64,000 nucleotides of DNA from Pectobacterium carotovorum. GTDB lineage: Bacteria; Pseudomonadota; Gammaproteobacteria; Enterobacterales; Enterobacteriaceae. The position numbers were made by a program, and so were the translations under genes. The stretch spans positions 1-64,000 of the forward strand of contig NZ_JAXAFK010000007.1 of assembly GCF_033898505.1 (NCBI RefSeq). The letters are read 5' to 3'. Below are positions 51,265 to 63,364 of the stretch, one piece after another. Every line of letters begins with the position of its first letter. Position 1 is the stretch's first letter. The notes beneath the pieces were generated by a model that had not been told where the DNA came from, searched no databases, and saw only the letters and a program-made list of their open reading frames with translations.

Positions 51265-52626
51265 TTAACGCCCCGGGAATCCTGGTGGCATCATCCCTTT
51301 CATACCGCGCATCATTTTCGCCAGGCCGCCGTTTTTCATCTTCTTCATCATTCGCTGCATATCATCGAACTGTTTCAGAAGGCGGTTTACATCCTGCACC
51401 TGCATGCCAGAGCCCATCGCGATACGACGTTTGCGCGATCCTTTGATAATCTCAGGCTTAGCACGTTCCTGATGCGTCATTGAATTAATGATCGCTTCCA
51501 TACGTACCAGCACCTTGTCATCCATTTGCGATTTCACATTATCAGGCAGTTGGCCCATGCCAGGCATTTTACTCATCATGCTCGCCATGCCGCCCATATT
51601 GCGCATCTGCTTGAGCTGATCCAGAAAATCGGTCAAATCAAACCCATCACCCTTCTTCAGCTTCTTCGCCAGCTTCTCTGCCTGTGTACGGTCAACCTTG
51701 CTTTCAATATCTTCAATCAGTGAAAGCACATCGCCCATGCCGAGAATGCGCGATGCAACACGCTCAGGGTAGAACGGCTCCAGCGCTTCGGTTTTTTCAC
51801 CGACGCCGAGGAATTTAATCGGCTTACCAGTAATATGGCGGATAGACAACGCCGCACCGCCACGGGCATCACCATCAATTTTAGTGAGGATTACACCGGT
51901 CAGCGGCAGCGCTTCATTAAAGGCTTTCGCCGTATTCGCCGCATCCTGCCCCGTCATGGCATCAACCACAAACAGCGTTTCAACGGGCTTAATCGCCGCG
52001 TGAACCTGCTTGATTTCGTCCATCATCGCGTCGTCAACATGGAGACGACCCGCGGTATCGACCAACAATACATCGTAGAATTTCAGCTTAGCGTGTTGTA
52101 ACGCACGTTCTACAATCGCAAGCGGCTTTTCCTGCACGTCTGACGGGAAGAAATCGACCCCCACCTGCTCTGCCAATGTTTCCAACTGTTTAATCGCCGC
52201 AGGGCGATAAACGTCAGCTGAAACCACCAGCACTTTTTTCTTATGCTTTTCGCGCAGGAATTTACCCAGTTTGCCCACGCTGGTCGTTTTACCCGCACCT
52301 TGCAGACCGGCCATCAGAACAACCGCAGGTGGTTGCGCAGCAAGATTCAGCTCGGCGTTGATGTCCCCCATGGCACTGACGAGTTCGTTTTTAACAATTT
52401 TGACGAACTCTTGGCCCGGCGTCAGACTTTTATTAACTTCATGCCCTACGGCACGCTCTTTCACGCGATTGATAAAATCACGCACCACAGGTAACGCGAC
52501 GTCGGCTTCCAGCAATGCCATACGCACTTCACGCAGCGTTTCCTTTATGTTGTCTTCAGTCAACCGCCCACGGCCACTGATATTGCGCAATGTGCGCGAG
52601 AGTCGATCGGTTAAATTTTCAAACAT
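51265..52626 (-). CDS. ffh: Signal recognition particle protein Ffh
   Basis: Ffh binds 4.5S RNA and signal sequences and delivers ribosomes to FtsY. The 453-aa length equals E. coli. The order is an N domain (1-85), a GTPase G domain with GLQGAGKTTSVGKLGKF (about 105-121), DTAGRLHVD, TKIDGDARGG, and a methionine-rich M domain (about 300-453; MRNMGGMASMMSKMPGMGQL and a final GMKGMMPPGFPGR). It is divergent from ypjD. Confidence 0.98.
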   Translation of the reverse strand: MFENLTDRLSRTLRNISGRGRLTEDNIKETLREVRMALLEADVALPVVRDFINRVKERAVGHEVNKSLTPGQEFVKIVKNELVSAMGDINAELNLAAQPPAVVLMAGLQGAGKTTSVGKLGKFLREKHKKKVLVVSADVYRPAAIKQLETLAEQVGVDFFPSDVQEKPLAIVERALQHAKLKFYDVLLVDTAGRLHVDDAMMDEIKQVHAAIKPVETLFVVDAMTGQDAANTAKAFNEALPLTGVILTKIDGDARGGAALSIRHITGKPIKFLGVGEKTEALEPFYPERVASRILGMGDVLSLIEDIESKVDRTQAEKLAKKLKKGDGFDLTDFLDQLKQMRNMGGMASMMSKMPGMGQLPDNVKSQMDDKVLVRMEAIINSMTHQERAKPEIIKGSRKRRIAMGSGMQVQDVNRLLKQFDDMQRMMKKMKNGGLAKMMRGMKGMMPPGFPGR

Positions 52627-52795
52627 ATCTCATGCTCAACGTAAGACAGGCCGCCAGCGCGACACGAATGGAAGAGATTATACACAAAAGCGGGAACGAT
52701 CTCAGCGCTGCTGACGGAGAACTGTTGGTGCCCACGGCGACTAACGCTATACTGATTCTTCATTTTACCTAGTTGATATTTAATAACCTATTTGT

Positions 52796-53590
52796 ATGTC
52801 TGTTTTCGCTATTGTGGCGCTTGTCGCCTACACACTCAGCCTCGGACTGATTATCCCCAGTCTGCTGCGCAAGAACAGTGCATATCGTCGGCTGGCAATA
52901 CTCTCGGCCAGCGCTGCGCTAATCTGCCATGCGGTGGCGCTCTATCAACGTATTTTCGATGTCCAGGTCGGCCAAAACCTTAGCCTGCTGAATATCGGTT
53001 CGCTGGTCAGTCTTATCATCTGTACGGTGATGACGATTGTTGCCGCGCGCGATCGTGGCTGGTTTATTCTTCCTATCGTTTACACCTTTGCGCTGATCAA
53101 TCTAGCCTTCGCCAGCTTCATGCCAAGTGAATTTATTACGCATCTGGAAGCGTCACCGGGCTTGATGATCCATATCGGTCTGGCACTTTTTTCCTATGCC
53201 ACGCTGTTAATTGCTGCCCTTTATGCGCTCCAGCTTGCCTGGCTTGATTATCTGCTCAAGAATAAAAAACTGGGATTTGCCGCTGACATGCCGCCGCTGA
53301 TGGGCATTGAGCGTAAAATGTTTCACATCACGCAGATTGGCGTCATTCTGCTCACGCTGACGCTCTGTACCGGCTTGTTCTACATGGACGATCTAATCGA
53401 TAACAAAGAGAACTTGCACAAGGCCGTGTTCTCCCTGTTTGCGTGGTTCATCTATATTCTGCTGCTCTGGGGACATTATCATGAAGGGTGGCGCGGTCGG
53501 CGCGTTGTCTGGTTCAGCCTGCTCGGCGCGCTGATGCTAACGCTTTCCTACTTTGGTAGCCGGGTTATACAACACTTTCTTGCCGTCTGA
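52796..53590 (+). CDS. ypjD: Inner membrane protein YpjD (CcsA/cytochrome c assembly-like)
   Basis: The 264-aa protein has about eight transmembrane helices and belongs to the CcmC/CcsA cytochrome-assembly family by its GLMIHIGLALFSYATL segment and the C-terminal LLLWGHYHEGWRGRR motif. E. coli YpjD is 263 aa; its physiological role is unclear. A bidirectional terminator separates it from the convergent luxS. Confidence 0.92.
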   Translation: MSVFAIVALVAYTLSLGLIIPSLLRKNSAYRRLAILSASAALICHAVALYQRIFDVQVGQNLSLLNIGSLVSLIICTVMTIVAARDRGWFILPIVYTFALINLAFASFMPSEFITHLEASPGLMIHIGLALFSYATLLIAALYALQLAWLDYLLKNKKLGFAADMPPLMGIERKMFHITQIGVILLTLTLCTGLFYMDDLIDNKENLHKAVFSLFAWFIYILLLWGHYHEGWRGRRVVWFSLLGALMLTLSYFGSRVIQHFLAV

Positions 53591-53604
53591 CCCTTTCTCG
53601 AACA

Positions 53605-53640
53605 CAAAAAAAGAGAGCCAACTTTCAGCTCTCTTTTTTA
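53605..53640. terminator. Bidirectional terminator between ypjD and luxS
   Basis: AAGAGAGC (53611-53618) pairs with GCTCTCTT (53628-53635), with A residues before and T residues after, so it can stop transcription from both sides. Confidence 0.88.
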
Positions 53641-53659
53641 TTTGTACCTATCCGACAAA

Positions 53660-54175
53660 CTAGATATGCAGCTCGGCCAGCTTATCTTTCGGCAGTGCCA
53701 GATCGTCATTTTGGTTGATACCAATATCATGATCCACGATGTGCTGAGCGATTTCCTGCGCTTCTTTCAGCGAGTGCATCTCATAGGTGCCACACTGGAA
53801 TTCGTTCAGCTCAGGAATTTTACGCTGGTCGGTCACTTTCAGAACGTCTGCCATCGCCGCTTTCCAGGAATCAGCAACACGTTGCTCATCCGGCGTGCCA
53901 ATCAGGCTCATGTAGAAACCCGTACGGCATCCCATCGGAGAAATGTCGATAATTTCCACGCCATCACCGTTTAGATGATCGCGCATGAACCCAGCAAACA
54001 GGTGCTCTAGCGTATGGATACCACGCTCTGGCATGACTTCAATGTTCGGACGACAGAAGCGCAGGTCAAATACCGTGATATTGTCGCCATGAGGGGTTTT
54101 CATGGTTTTAGCGACCCGAACTGCGGGTGCGGCCATACGGGTATGGTCAACGGTAAAGCTATCTAGTAACGGCAT
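53660..54175 (-). CDS. luxS: S-ribosylhomocysteine lyase LuxS (AI-2 synthase)
   Basis: The 171-aa metalloenzyme cleaves S-ribosylhomocysteine to homocysteine and DPD, the AI-2 precursor. The metal-site motif HTLEH (about 54-58) and the third ligand Cys in CGTYEMHS (about 128) are present, with [11 protein letters not shown] carrying the catalytic Cys. The 5' region contains the divergent sRNA gene micA, as in E. coli, so the two overlap in their control regions. Confidence 0.97.
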   Translation of the reverse strand: MPLLDSFTVDHTRMAAPAVRVAKTMKTPHGDNITVFDLRFCRPNIEVMPERGIHTLEHLFAGFMRDHLNGDGVEIIDISPMGCRTGFYMSLIGTPDEQRVADSWKAAMADVLKVTDQRKIPELNEFQCGTYEMHSLKEAQEIAQHIVDHDIGINQNDDLALPKDKLAELHI

Positions 54176-54221
54176 AATTCCACCTCCTCAAAGAAAAAAA
54201 TTCATTTTTTCTCGTTTCCGA

Positions 54222-54248
54222 GAACTTTTCCTTTTTATGCGAGTCTGA
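54222..54248 (+). promoter_or_regulatory. Sigma-E promoter of micA
   Basis: GAACTT (54222-54227) and TCTGA (54244-54248) with 16-bp spacing match the sigma-E consensus, 6-7 bp before the MicA start. Confidence 0.75.
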
Positions 54249-54254
54249 CTTACT

Positions 54255-54324
54255 GAAAGACGCGCATTTATTATCATCATCCCTATTAGAGATGTTTATT
54301 TGGCCACAGTTTCTGTGGCCTTTT
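54255..54324 (+). ncRNA. micA: MicA small regulatory RNA
   Basis: The sequence begins GAAAGACGCGCATTTATTAT and continues CATCATCCC, nearly the E. coli MicA 5' seed region that pairs with ompA and other outer-membrane mRNAs. It ends in GGCCACAG-TTTC-TGTGGCC followed by a T-rich tract, a Hfq-type terminator. The gene lies between luxS and gshA on the opposite strand to both, its conserved place. A sigma-E promoter precedes it, so it is expected to respond to envelope stress. Confidence 0.92.
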
Positions 54325-54328
54325 CTTT

Positions 54329-55897
<1,569 letters not shown>

Positions 55898-55964
55898 TTA
55901 AAATGTAATGGTTGTAAGCATAATTGAAACTCAGTAGCACTCACCAGTTCACATTGCAATCTGG

Positions 55965-56393
55965 TTAAGACCACCACGCCATGCCCTGTAACGTTATACC
56001 TGCCAATACGATATACCGCAGCGCTTTTCCAATAACGATGAAAACCGCCGATTGTACCCAGGGCATGCGTAGCCAACCCGCTAACACGCACAATAAATCG
56101 CCTACTACCGGAACCCAGCTAAATAACAGCGCAGCGCAACCATAGCGCTGCAACCAGCGCATGGCCACCGTATACCCAGCTTGTTGTTTTGGCTGAGGGA
56201 GTAAGCGCCCTATAAAAATATTTGTTAACCCGCCCAGCGTATTTCCTACCGTCGCCACAGCGATCAACAGGTAGGGTTTTGCGCTGTCAGCCAACAATAA
56301 CGTTACCAGCAGAACTTCTGAACTACCGGGCAACAGTGTTGCACTGAGCAGGCTACTCCAGAAAAGAGAAAAAACGGCCCAGAACTCACTCAC
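55965..56393 (-). CDS. yqaA: YqaA family inner membrane protein (VTT/DedA-like)
   Basis: The 142-aa membrane protein, same length as E. coli YqaA, contains the SNARE-associated/VTT-like segment TLLPGSSEVLLVTLL and VATVGNTLGGLTNIFIGR, then VVGDLLCVLAGWLRMPW. The role is unknown; VTT proteins are lipid scramblases or transporters. It overlaps yqaB by four bases, so the pair is co-translated. Confidence 0.9.
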   Translation of the reverse strand: MSEFWAVFSLFWSSLLSATLLPGSSEVLLVTLLLADSAKPYLLIAVATVGNTLGGLTNIFIGRLLPQPKQQAGYTVAMRWLQRYGCAALLFSWVPVVGDLLCVLAGWLRMPWVQSAVFIVIGKALRYIVLAGITLQGMAWWS

Positions 56394-56959
56394 AATGTAC
56401 GGACGTCAACCACGGCCATGTTAGCGCGTTTAGCGGCTTCAATACCGTAGTCTGCATCTTCAAACACAATGCAGTGTTCCGGTGCAACAGAAATCAACGC
56501 AGCACAGCGCAGAAAGGTATCAGGGAAAGGCTTATGCCGAATCACATCATCCGCCCCAACAATTGCATCAAAATAATCATGCAAACCCAAATGCGTTAGC
56601 AATCTATCAGCCATGCCATGCGTGCTACCCGTACCGACCGCCATAGGGCGCCGTCCGCGATAATGCTTAACCACATCAATCAGCGGCAGGGGTTTTACTG
56701 TATCCAGCAGCATTGCCTCAACAACAGCAGTTTTTTCCGCAGCCAGTTGGTGAGGATCAATATCAGCCTGATGACTGTCGATAATACGCTGTGCAATATG
56801 CCAGATGGGCGAGCCGTTCAACGCTGTCATGGCACTGGCATCATATCTCATACCATACCGTGCAAGAACCTCATCCCACGCTTTATGGTGCGTCGGTTCA
56901 GTATCGAGCAGGGTGCCATCCATATCAAAGATCAGCCCTTGATAGCGATCGTACATCAT
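56390..56959 (-). CDS. yqaB: HAD-superfamily sugar phosphatase YqaB (fructose-1-phosphatase)
   Basis: The 189-aa HAD phosphatase has motif I DMDGTLLDTEP (about 11-21), motif II GTGSTH, a Lys in HKPFPDTFL and motif IV VFEDADYGIEAA. E. coli YqaB (188 aa) hydrolyses fructose-1-phosphate and 6-phosphogluconate. The gene is first of the yqaB-yqaA pair. Confidence 0.93.
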   Translation of the reverse strand: MMYDRYQGLIFDMDGTLLDTEPTHHKAWDEVLARYGMRYDASAMTALNGSPIWHIAQRIIDSHQADIDPHQLAAEKTAVVEAMLLDTVKPLPLIDVVKHYRGRRPMAVGTGSTHGMADRLLTHLGLHDYFDAIVGADDVIRHKPFPDTFLRCAALISVAPEHCIVFEDADYGIEAAKRANMAVVDVRTL

Positions 56960-57356
56960 GACTCCATGATCACTGAAAAGAGAGCTTACTTTATCGTAAA
57001 GTGAAAACGTTGTCGCTTACTCAATAACCTTATAAAAAACAGGTTATTACTACCATAGTGGTAAGAAAACCTTTATTTATTCACCGATTCAATACCGGTA
57101 TACAGGCAGAATAAGAGACAAGAGTTAAGGTGCGGACGTGATGAGAGAAATATCGTTCTGAATCGGCAAAAGGGCCAATGACGTTATCGCGCTAAAAGTA
57201 GGCAGAGGACGTTTGATAAGACAGAAGTGGTGTATCTGAGAACGGTGTCTGACTTGTACCGTCCTGGCAGGACGTCGATTACGCAATATTATTCTTGCGC
57301 TTATTAAGCCACACTAAGATAAGAAGTAAGACAACGATTTTATTTACATCAGAATA
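56960..57356. other. Intergenic region between yqaB and the tRNA cluster
   Basis: No convincing gene is seen in these about 400 bp. The region holds the promoter of yqaB-yqaA and the downstream end of the tRNA operon. No clean Rho-independent hairpin with a T tract for the tRNA operon was found, so its terminator is unresolved. Confidence 0.4.
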
Positions 57357-57427
57357 TGGTGCATCCGGGAGGATTACTCGGCTTCGCCTCGCCCTTCGGG
57401 CCGTTGCTAAAGCAACGTTTTCCTCCC
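57357..57427 (-). ncRNA. rtT-like structured spacer with tRNA-Arg 3' stub, copy 1
   Basis: On the transcribed strand this 71-nt unit starts GGGAGGA, holds three hairpins (CGTTGC/GCAACG, GCCC/GGGC, GGC/GCC), closes with TCCTCCC and ends GGATGCACCA, the acceptor end of the neighbouring tRNA-Arg genes. The outer 7-bp stem replaces the T-arm side, so it is not a simple tRNA pseudogene. It resembles in concept the rtT repeats of E. coli tyrT, which carry 19 bases of the tRNA 3' end. Confidence 0.6.
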
Positions 57428-57492
57428 TTGTTCCTATAAACCAAGACTATCGGTTATAAGAGCAAGATAACAACCTTATCCATATCGAAATA

Positions 57493-57569
57493 TGGTGCAT
57501 CCGGGAGGATTCGAACCTCCGACCGCTCGGTTCGTAGCCGAGTACTCTATCCAGCTGAGCTACGGATGC
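57493..57569 (-). tRNA. tRNA-Arg(ACG)
   Basis: A 77-nt gene with encoded CCA. It reads GCATCCGTAGCTCAGCTGG at the 5' end, has anticodon loop CTACGAA (anticodon ACG, read as ICG) and T arm GGTTCGAATCC. Identical to the copies at 57751-57827 and 57899-57975. E. coli has the argQZYV cluster at the same place. Confidence 0.97.
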
Positions 57570-57614
57570 AGAGTGTGGTGCAGAAATAAGGGAATTGAGC
57601 GAGATACTTAAGAA

Positions 57615-57686
57615 TGGTGCATCCAGGAAGATTATTCGGCTTCGCCTCGCCTTTTGGCGCTGTTGCTAAAACAGCATTTTCTTCCT
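57615..57686 (-). ncRNA. rtT-like structured spacer with tRNA-Arg 3' stub, copy 2
   Basis: Second copy, exactly 258 bp from copy 1. The outer stem here is AGGAAGA/TCTTCCT against GGGAGGA/TCCTCCC in copy 1: two base pairs have changed from G-C to A-T on both sides, which keeps the pairing. The inner hairpins also keep pairing despite changes (GCTGTT/AACAGC, CGCC/GGCG, GGC/GCC). The 3' end is TGGATGCACCA. Confidence 0.6.
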
Positions 57687-57750
57687 TATTCCTATAAACC
57701 AAGATTATCGGTTATAAGAGCAAGATAACAACCTTATCCATATCGAAATA

Positions 57751-57827
57751 TGGTGCATCCGGGAGGATTCGAACCTCCGACCGCTCGGTTCGTAGCCGAG
57801 TACTCTATCCAGCTGAGCTACGGATGC
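57751..57827 (-). tRNA. tRNA-Arg(ACG)
   Basis: 77 nt with encoded CCA, identical to the neighbouring copies. It is part of a 258-bp tandem unit (stub, spacer, tRNA) that starts at 57357 and 57615. Confidence 0.97.
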
Positions 57828-57898
57828 ATTAAAAATTCTTTATCTACGACAAAACTTACTTTTACTAATACTACTTGCCTCGAAAAGGCAGTATTTAA

Positions 57899-57975
57899 TG
57901 GTGCATCCGGGAGGATTCGAACCTCCGACCGCTCGGTTCGTAGCCGAGTACTCTATCCAGCTGAGCTACGGATGC
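57899..57975 (-). tRNA. tRNA-Arg(ACG)
   Basis: 77 nt with encoded CCA, identical to the two other copies. It follows the tRNA-Ser gene by 8 bp and is followed by a 71-bp spacer without a stub. Confidence 0.97.
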
Positions 57976-57983
57976 ATATTAAA

Positions 57984-58076
57984 TGGCGGTGAGGGAGGGA
58001 TTCGAACCCTCGATGCAGCTTTTGACCGCATACTCCCTTAGCAGGGGAGCGCCTTCAGCCTCTCGGCCACCTCACC
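57984..58076 (-). tRNA. serV: tRNA-Ser(GCU)
   Basis: A 93-nt class II tRNA with long variable arm and encoded CCA. It begins GGTGAGGTGGCCGAGAGG, and the anticodon loop contains CTGCTAA (anticodon GCT). It is the first gene of the tRNA operon, as serV is in E. coli. Confidence 0.97.
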
Positions 58077-58139
58077 TTACATTACCTGATTTGCTACTAA
58101 GAACTTCTTGTTAGTGCTCACCGGTACTGCGTGGCGCAC

Positions 58140-58167
58140 ATATTACTTTCCCAGACTTATAAGTCAA
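58140..58167 (-). promoter_or_regulatory. tRNA operon promoter
   Basis: On the minus strand -35 TTGACT (complement of 58162-58167), 16 bp, -10 TAATAT (complement of 58140-58145), followed by a GC-rich discriminator TGCGCC typical of stable-RNA promoters. It lies about 60 bp upstream of the tRNA-Ser gene. The rest of 58077-58369 has no gene. Confidence 0.7.
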
Positions 58168-58369
58168 ACAATTTTTCCCACCTTGTGTTTGTTTGAACAA
58201 TTCGCATCCAAGATGCGTATTTTCACAACAAAAAGTCTGTTTTATCGACAGAAAAACAGGCGGTTACCTTGCTAGAAGGAACGCACAGTAAAATGGATAT
58301 ATCGATAAATGTGTGGGAGAAAAGCGGGAAATAACAATTGCGTCCCGCGAACACGAGACGCATTGTCAA

Positions 58370-58555
58370 TCAATATGACGTTGGTTGAGATTTTTCGGCC
58401 TGAATACGCTGATAGATCTCTTCACGGTGGACAGAAACCTCTTTAGGTGCATTAACACCAATACGCACCTGGTTGCCTTTCACTCCTAATACGGTAACCG
58501 TTACCTCATCGCCGATCATGAGGGTTTCGCCAACTCGACGAGTCAAAATAAGCAT
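58370..58555 (-). CDS. csrA: Carbon storage regulator CsrA
   Basis: The 61-aa RNA-binding homodimer ([37 protein letters not shown]...) is the E. coli length. It binds GGA motifs in leader RNAs and represses or stabilises mRNAs for glycogen, motility and, in soft-rot bacteria (as RsmA), exoenzyme virulence. It lies between alaS and the tRNA operon, the conserved order. The 322 bp upstream (58556-58877) contain only its promoter region and the alaS terminator. Confidence 0.98.
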   Translation of the reverse strand: MLILTRRVGETLMIGDEVTVTVLGVKGNQVRIGVNAPKEVSVHREEIYQRIQAEKSQPTSY

Positions 58556-58811
58556 TCTTTGCTCCTTGAAAGATTATAAAGAGTCGGGTCTCTCTGTCTC
58601 CCCGCCATTATCCATCATGTGCCGTGAAAACGTAAACCTAGACGATGGTATAAGCACCACCACCACACTCCGGTTTGTCACTACTTGTTAGTTTAGTCGA
58701 TATCAGTAGCTTGTGCTTTTGTTATCACGACAGCGGGGCTGAGCACATCATCCTTCAGAATATCTGAAGGTAGCACACGTTCTACCCCACTTGCCGGACC
58801 CTTTTCCGCAG

Positions 58812-58849
58812 ACAAAAACGCCACAACCAGAAAGTTATGGCGTTTTTGT
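58812..58849. terminator. alaS terminator
   Basis: ACAAAAACGCC (58812-58822) pairs with GGCGTTTTTGT (58839-58849). On the minus strand the T run follows the GC core, 28 bp past the alaS stop. The stem works in both directions. Confidence 0.85.
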
Positions 58850-58877
58850 TGGATAACGCGAATAAAACGTTATCTAT

Positions 58878-61505
58878 TTATAGCTTAGCAGTAACCCAAG
58901 ATTCAACACTTGCCAGCGCAGCAGGCAATGCAGACACGTCTGAACCACCAGCCTGAGCCATATCCGGACGGCCACCGCCTTTACCACCGACCTGTTGAGC
59001 AACAAACCCAATCAGTTCACCGGCTTTTACGCGGTCGGTCAGATCTTTCGTTACACCAGAAATCAAGCTAACCCGGCCTTCTGCCGCCGTTCCGAGAACG
59101 ATAACAGCAGACCCTAGCTGATTCTTCAGGTCATCCACCATCGTGCGCAGCAGCTTAGGATCCACGTTGTCCAGTTGCGTAACCAGCAACTTCACGCCGC
59201 TCACCTCTTTTGCTTTGCCGGACAGCGACGAGCTTTCCTGCGCCGCTTGCTGAGCTTTCAACTGCTGAAGCTCTTTCTCCAACGTGCGGGCACGATCCAG
59301 AACAGAGCGTACCTTATCCGTCAGGTTGTGACTATCCCCTTTCAGCAGTTGCGCAATATCTTGCAGAACGTCGCTCTGACGGTGCAGCGCAGAAAGCGCA
59401 TTTTCCCCCGTGGTCGCTTCAATACGACGTACCCCGGCAGCAGTACCTGATTCCGAAATGATTTGGAACAGGCCGATATCACCCGTACGACTTGCGTGTG
59501 TGCCCCCGCACAGTTCAATGGAGAAATCCCCCATTGTCAGGACACGAACATGGTCGTCGTACTTCTCACCGAACAGCGCCATCGCGCCTTTCGCTCTTGC
59601 ATCATCCAGTGCCATAACATCCGTTTGCACGGTAAGGTTACGGCGGATTTGCGCATTGACGATATCTTCAACCTGACGAATCTGCTCAGGTTTCATCGCT
59701 TCCGTATGTGAAAAGTCAAAACGCAGATAGCTATCGTTAACCAGAGAACCTTTCTGCGCGACATGATCGCCCAGAACCTGACGCAGCGCGGCATGCAGTA
59801 GGTGCGTTGCGGAGTGGTTCAGACGAATGCGATCGCGGCGTTGGCTATCAACGTTTGCATCGACACTGTCATTAACACGCAGCGTACCCTGAGTCAGTTT
59901 ACCGACGTGGCCGATTGCCTGACCATATTTCTGAGTATCCTGAACGGTAAAGCTGGCGCCCGCGTTTTTCAGTTCACCCTGATCGCCAACCTGACCACCG
60001 GACTCACCATAGAATGGCGTTTCGTTCAGGATCACTACTGCTTCATCGCCTGCCGCAATTTGATCAACCGCATTTCCATTGTGATAAAGCGCAATAACCT
60101 TCGCTTGCTGCTGCGTTTTTTCGTAGCCGCAGAATGGCGTGTTTTCATCCACACGGATGAGACTGTTGTAATCAACGCCAAATCCGCTGGCCTCACGCGC
60201 ACGCTGGCGCTGAGCCGTCATTGCAGCTTCAAAACCTTCCTCATCGACTTTCAGGCCACGCTCACGGCACACATCCGCGGTGAGGTCGACAGGGAAACCA
60301 TAGGTGTCATACAGGCGGAAGGCCGTTTCGCCATCCAACGTATCCCCTTTCAGGTTCTTAATTTCTTCATCCAGCAGAGACAGGCCGCGTTCCAGCGTAC
60401 GAGCAAACTGCTCTTCTTCCATCTTCAGCGCCTGCTCAACAACAGACTGCTGCTTCTTCAACTCTTCCGCCGCTGGCCCCATGACTTCAATCAGTGGCGC
60501 AACCAGTTTATAGAAGAAGGCATCCGTAGCGCCTAGCATGTTACCGTGACGTGCAGCGCGACGAATGATACGGCGCAGAACATAGCCACGGTTTTCATTA
60601 GATGGCGTCACGCCATCCGCAATCAGGAACGCACAAGAACGGATATGGTCAGCGATAACACGCAGCGACTTATTGGTTAAATCCGTCGTACCAACGGCTT
60701 TAGCAACCGCCTCAATCAGCGTTTTGAACAAATCAATGTCATAGTTTGAATTGACGTGCTGCAACACGGCAGAGATACGCTCTAATCCCATTCCGGTATC
60801 GACGGAAGGTTTCGGCAGCGGCAGCATCGTACCATCAACCTGACGGTTGAACTGCATGAACACCAGGTTCCAAATTTCGATATAGCGGTCGCCGTCTTCA
60901 TCAGGGCTTCCCGGTGGGCCACCCGCGATGTGTTCACCGTGATCGAAGAAAATCTCGGTACACGGACCGCACGGCCCTGTTTCGCCCATCTGCCAGAAGT
61001 TATCAGAAGCGTAAGGTCCGCCTTTGTTATCACCAATACGAATAATTCTTTCACGCGGTACGCCAACTTCATCAGCCCAAATGTCGTAGGCCTCGTCATC
61101 TGTTGCGTATACCGTTACCCACAGTTTCTCTTTCGGCAGGTTGAACCACTGGGGAGACGTCAGTAATTCCCACGCATAGCGAATCGCATCATGCTTGAAG
61201 TAATCACCGAAGCTGAAGTTACCCAGCATTTCAAAGAAGGTGTGGTGGCGGGCAGTATAACCTACGTTTTCCAGGTCATTATGTTTACCACCGGCACGCA
61301 CGCATCGCTGCGAGGTCGTCGCACGGACATAGTTACGTTTATCCAGCCCGAGGAACACATCTTTAAACTGGTTCATACCCGCATTGGTGAATAACAATGT
61401 CGGATCGTTGTTCGGCACCAGAGAGCTGCTATCAACAACCTGGTGTCCCTTACTGTGGAAAAAATCGAGAAACGCTTGACGGATCTCAGCGGTGCTCTTG
61501 CTCAT
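58878..61505 (-). CDS. alaS: Alanyl-tRNA synthetase
   Basis: The 875-aa enzyme (E. coli 876 aa) charges tRNA-Ala. A class II catalytic domain occupies about 1-460 ([38 protein letters not shown]). The editing domain has [16 protein letters not shown] and the zinc-binding [13 protein letters not shown] (about 565-680). A C-Ala domain ends the protein ([15 protein letters not shown]). It lies between recX and csrA. Confidence 0.98.
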   Translation of the reverse strand: MSKSTAEIRQAFLDFFHSKGHQVVDSSSLVPNNDPTLLFTNAGMNQFKDVFLGLDKRNYVRATTSQRCVRAGGKHNDLENVGYTARHHTFFEMLGNFSFGDYFKHDAIRYAWELLTSPQWFNLPKEKLWVTVYATDDEAYDIWADEVGVPRERIIRIGDNKGGPYASDNFWQMGETGPCGPCTEIFFDHGEHIAGGPPGSPDEDGDRYIEIWNLVFMQFNRQVDGTMLPLPKPSVDTGMGLERISAVLQHVNSNYDIDLFKTLIEAVAKAVGTTDLTNKSLRVIADHIRSCAFLIADGVTPSNENRGYVLRRIIRRAARHGNMLGATDAFFYKLVAPLIEVMGPAAEELKKQQSVVEQALKMEEEQFARTLERGLSLLDEEIKNLKGDTLDGETAFRLYDTYGFPVDLTADVCRERGLKVDEEGFEAAMTAQRQRAREASGFGVDYNSLIRVDENTPFCGYEKTQQQAKVIALYHNGNAVDQIAAGDEAVVILNETPFYGESGGQVGDQGELKNAGASFTVQDTQKYGQAIGHVGKLTQGTLRVNDSVDANVDSQRRDRIRLNHSATHLLHAALRQVLGDHVAQKGSLVNDSYLRFDFSHTEAMKPEQIRQVEDIVNAQIRRNLTVQTDVMALDDARAKGAMALFGEKYDDHVRVLTMGDFSIELCGGTHASRTGDIGLFQIISESGTAAGVRRIEATTGENALSALHRQSDVLQDIAQLLKGDSHNLTDKVRSVLDRARTLEKELQQLKAQQAAQESSSLSGKAKEVSGVKLLVTQLDNVDPKLLRTMVDDLKNQLGSAVIVLGTAAEGRVSLISGVTKDLTDRVKAGELIGFVAQQVGGKGGGRPDMAQAGGSDVSALPAALASVESWVTAKL

Positions 61506-61643
61506 AATTGTCCTGGAATCAAGCTAGAAGAACAGGTCGCGGGCAAGGTTAGTCCAGCATGCTGACGCTACCGAGCAACTCACGAACAAAAAAGTGGGAA
61601 TAAGATAAATTTTCTTCGATGGGAAGTAAAATCCCGTATGCGT

Positions 61644-62138
61644 TCAATCTGAAAAATTCGTATAAATTGACTGGATTTCTTCATGAAAGAAGCCACGATA
61701 GAGCAGGTATCGCTGATGTTTGACTTTGTCTTTCCATTCATCGGACAGAGGATGCCCGAATTTTCGTTCCACAACTGATTTCGCCAGCGCGCACCAATCG
61801 ATATCACTCTCGTTTAATGCCGTGGCTAATATCGTCTTATCGATTCCTTTCTGGCTAAGCTCCATTTTAATTCGCTGGACGCCATAGCCTTTGCGACTTC
61901 GGCTGCTGATATAGCGGCGTGCATAGCGCGCATCATCCAGCCAACCGTGCTCTTTGCAGTAAGCAATGGCCACTTCCACATCTTCTGCTGCAGCTCGAGC
62001 AGTAGCCTCTCTCGCTTCATCTTCTGCTTCTGCACTTTCTGATTTATATAAATACGCCGCACATTTGCGGCGTATTTCGGCTTCACTATAATCCCGAACA
62101 GAAAGCACATTCATCGCATAGCGTAAGGGTTTATTCAT
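61644..62138 (-). CDS. recX: Recombination regulator RecX
   Basis: The 164-aa protein (E. coli 166 aa) caps and inhibits RecA filaments. It has the repeated three-helix RecX modules, with YSEAEIRRKCAAYLY and GYGVQRIKMELSQKGI. It follows recA by 45 bp and is probably transcribed with it by readthrough after SOS induction. Confidence 0.95.
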   Translation of the reverse strand: MNKPLRYAMNVLSVRDYSEAEIRRKCAAYLYKSESAEAEDEAREATARAAAEDVEVAIAYCKEHGWLDDARYARRYISSRSRKGYGVQRIKMELSQKGIDKTILATALNESDIDWCALAKSVVERKFGHPLSDEWKDKVKHQRYLLYRGFFHEEIQSIYTNFSD

Positions 62139-62183
62139 CCATCTACCCGCTGATGTACTTTGTCACAAGGAATTCAGCCACCA

Positions 62184-63308
<1,125 letters not shown>

Positions 63309-63340
63309 TCATGAATTGCCGAATAATTACTGACATTATA

Positions 63341-63356
63341 CTGTATGCGCATACAG
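63341..63356 (-). promoter_or_regulatory. LexA (SOS) box of recA
   Basis: CTGTATGCGCATACAG, a perfect palindrome fitting CTGT-N8-ACAG, lies between pncC and recA at the recA promoter. It differs by one symmetrical-centre base from the prophage box at 23101-23116. Confidence 0.93.
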
Positions 63357-63364
63357 CATCAAGG

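Noticed and set aside
57357-57375. Additional tRNA-Arg gene or simple tRNA pseudogene
   Set aside because: Only the acceptor end and a few adjoining bases are tRNA-like. The remainder folds into a different multi-hairpin structure that is repeated with compensatory changes.
57750-57992. 80-aa frame across the tRNA genes
   Set aside because: It reads the complement of two tRNA-Arg genes, and its repeated [16 protein letters not shown] segments are tRNA sequence.
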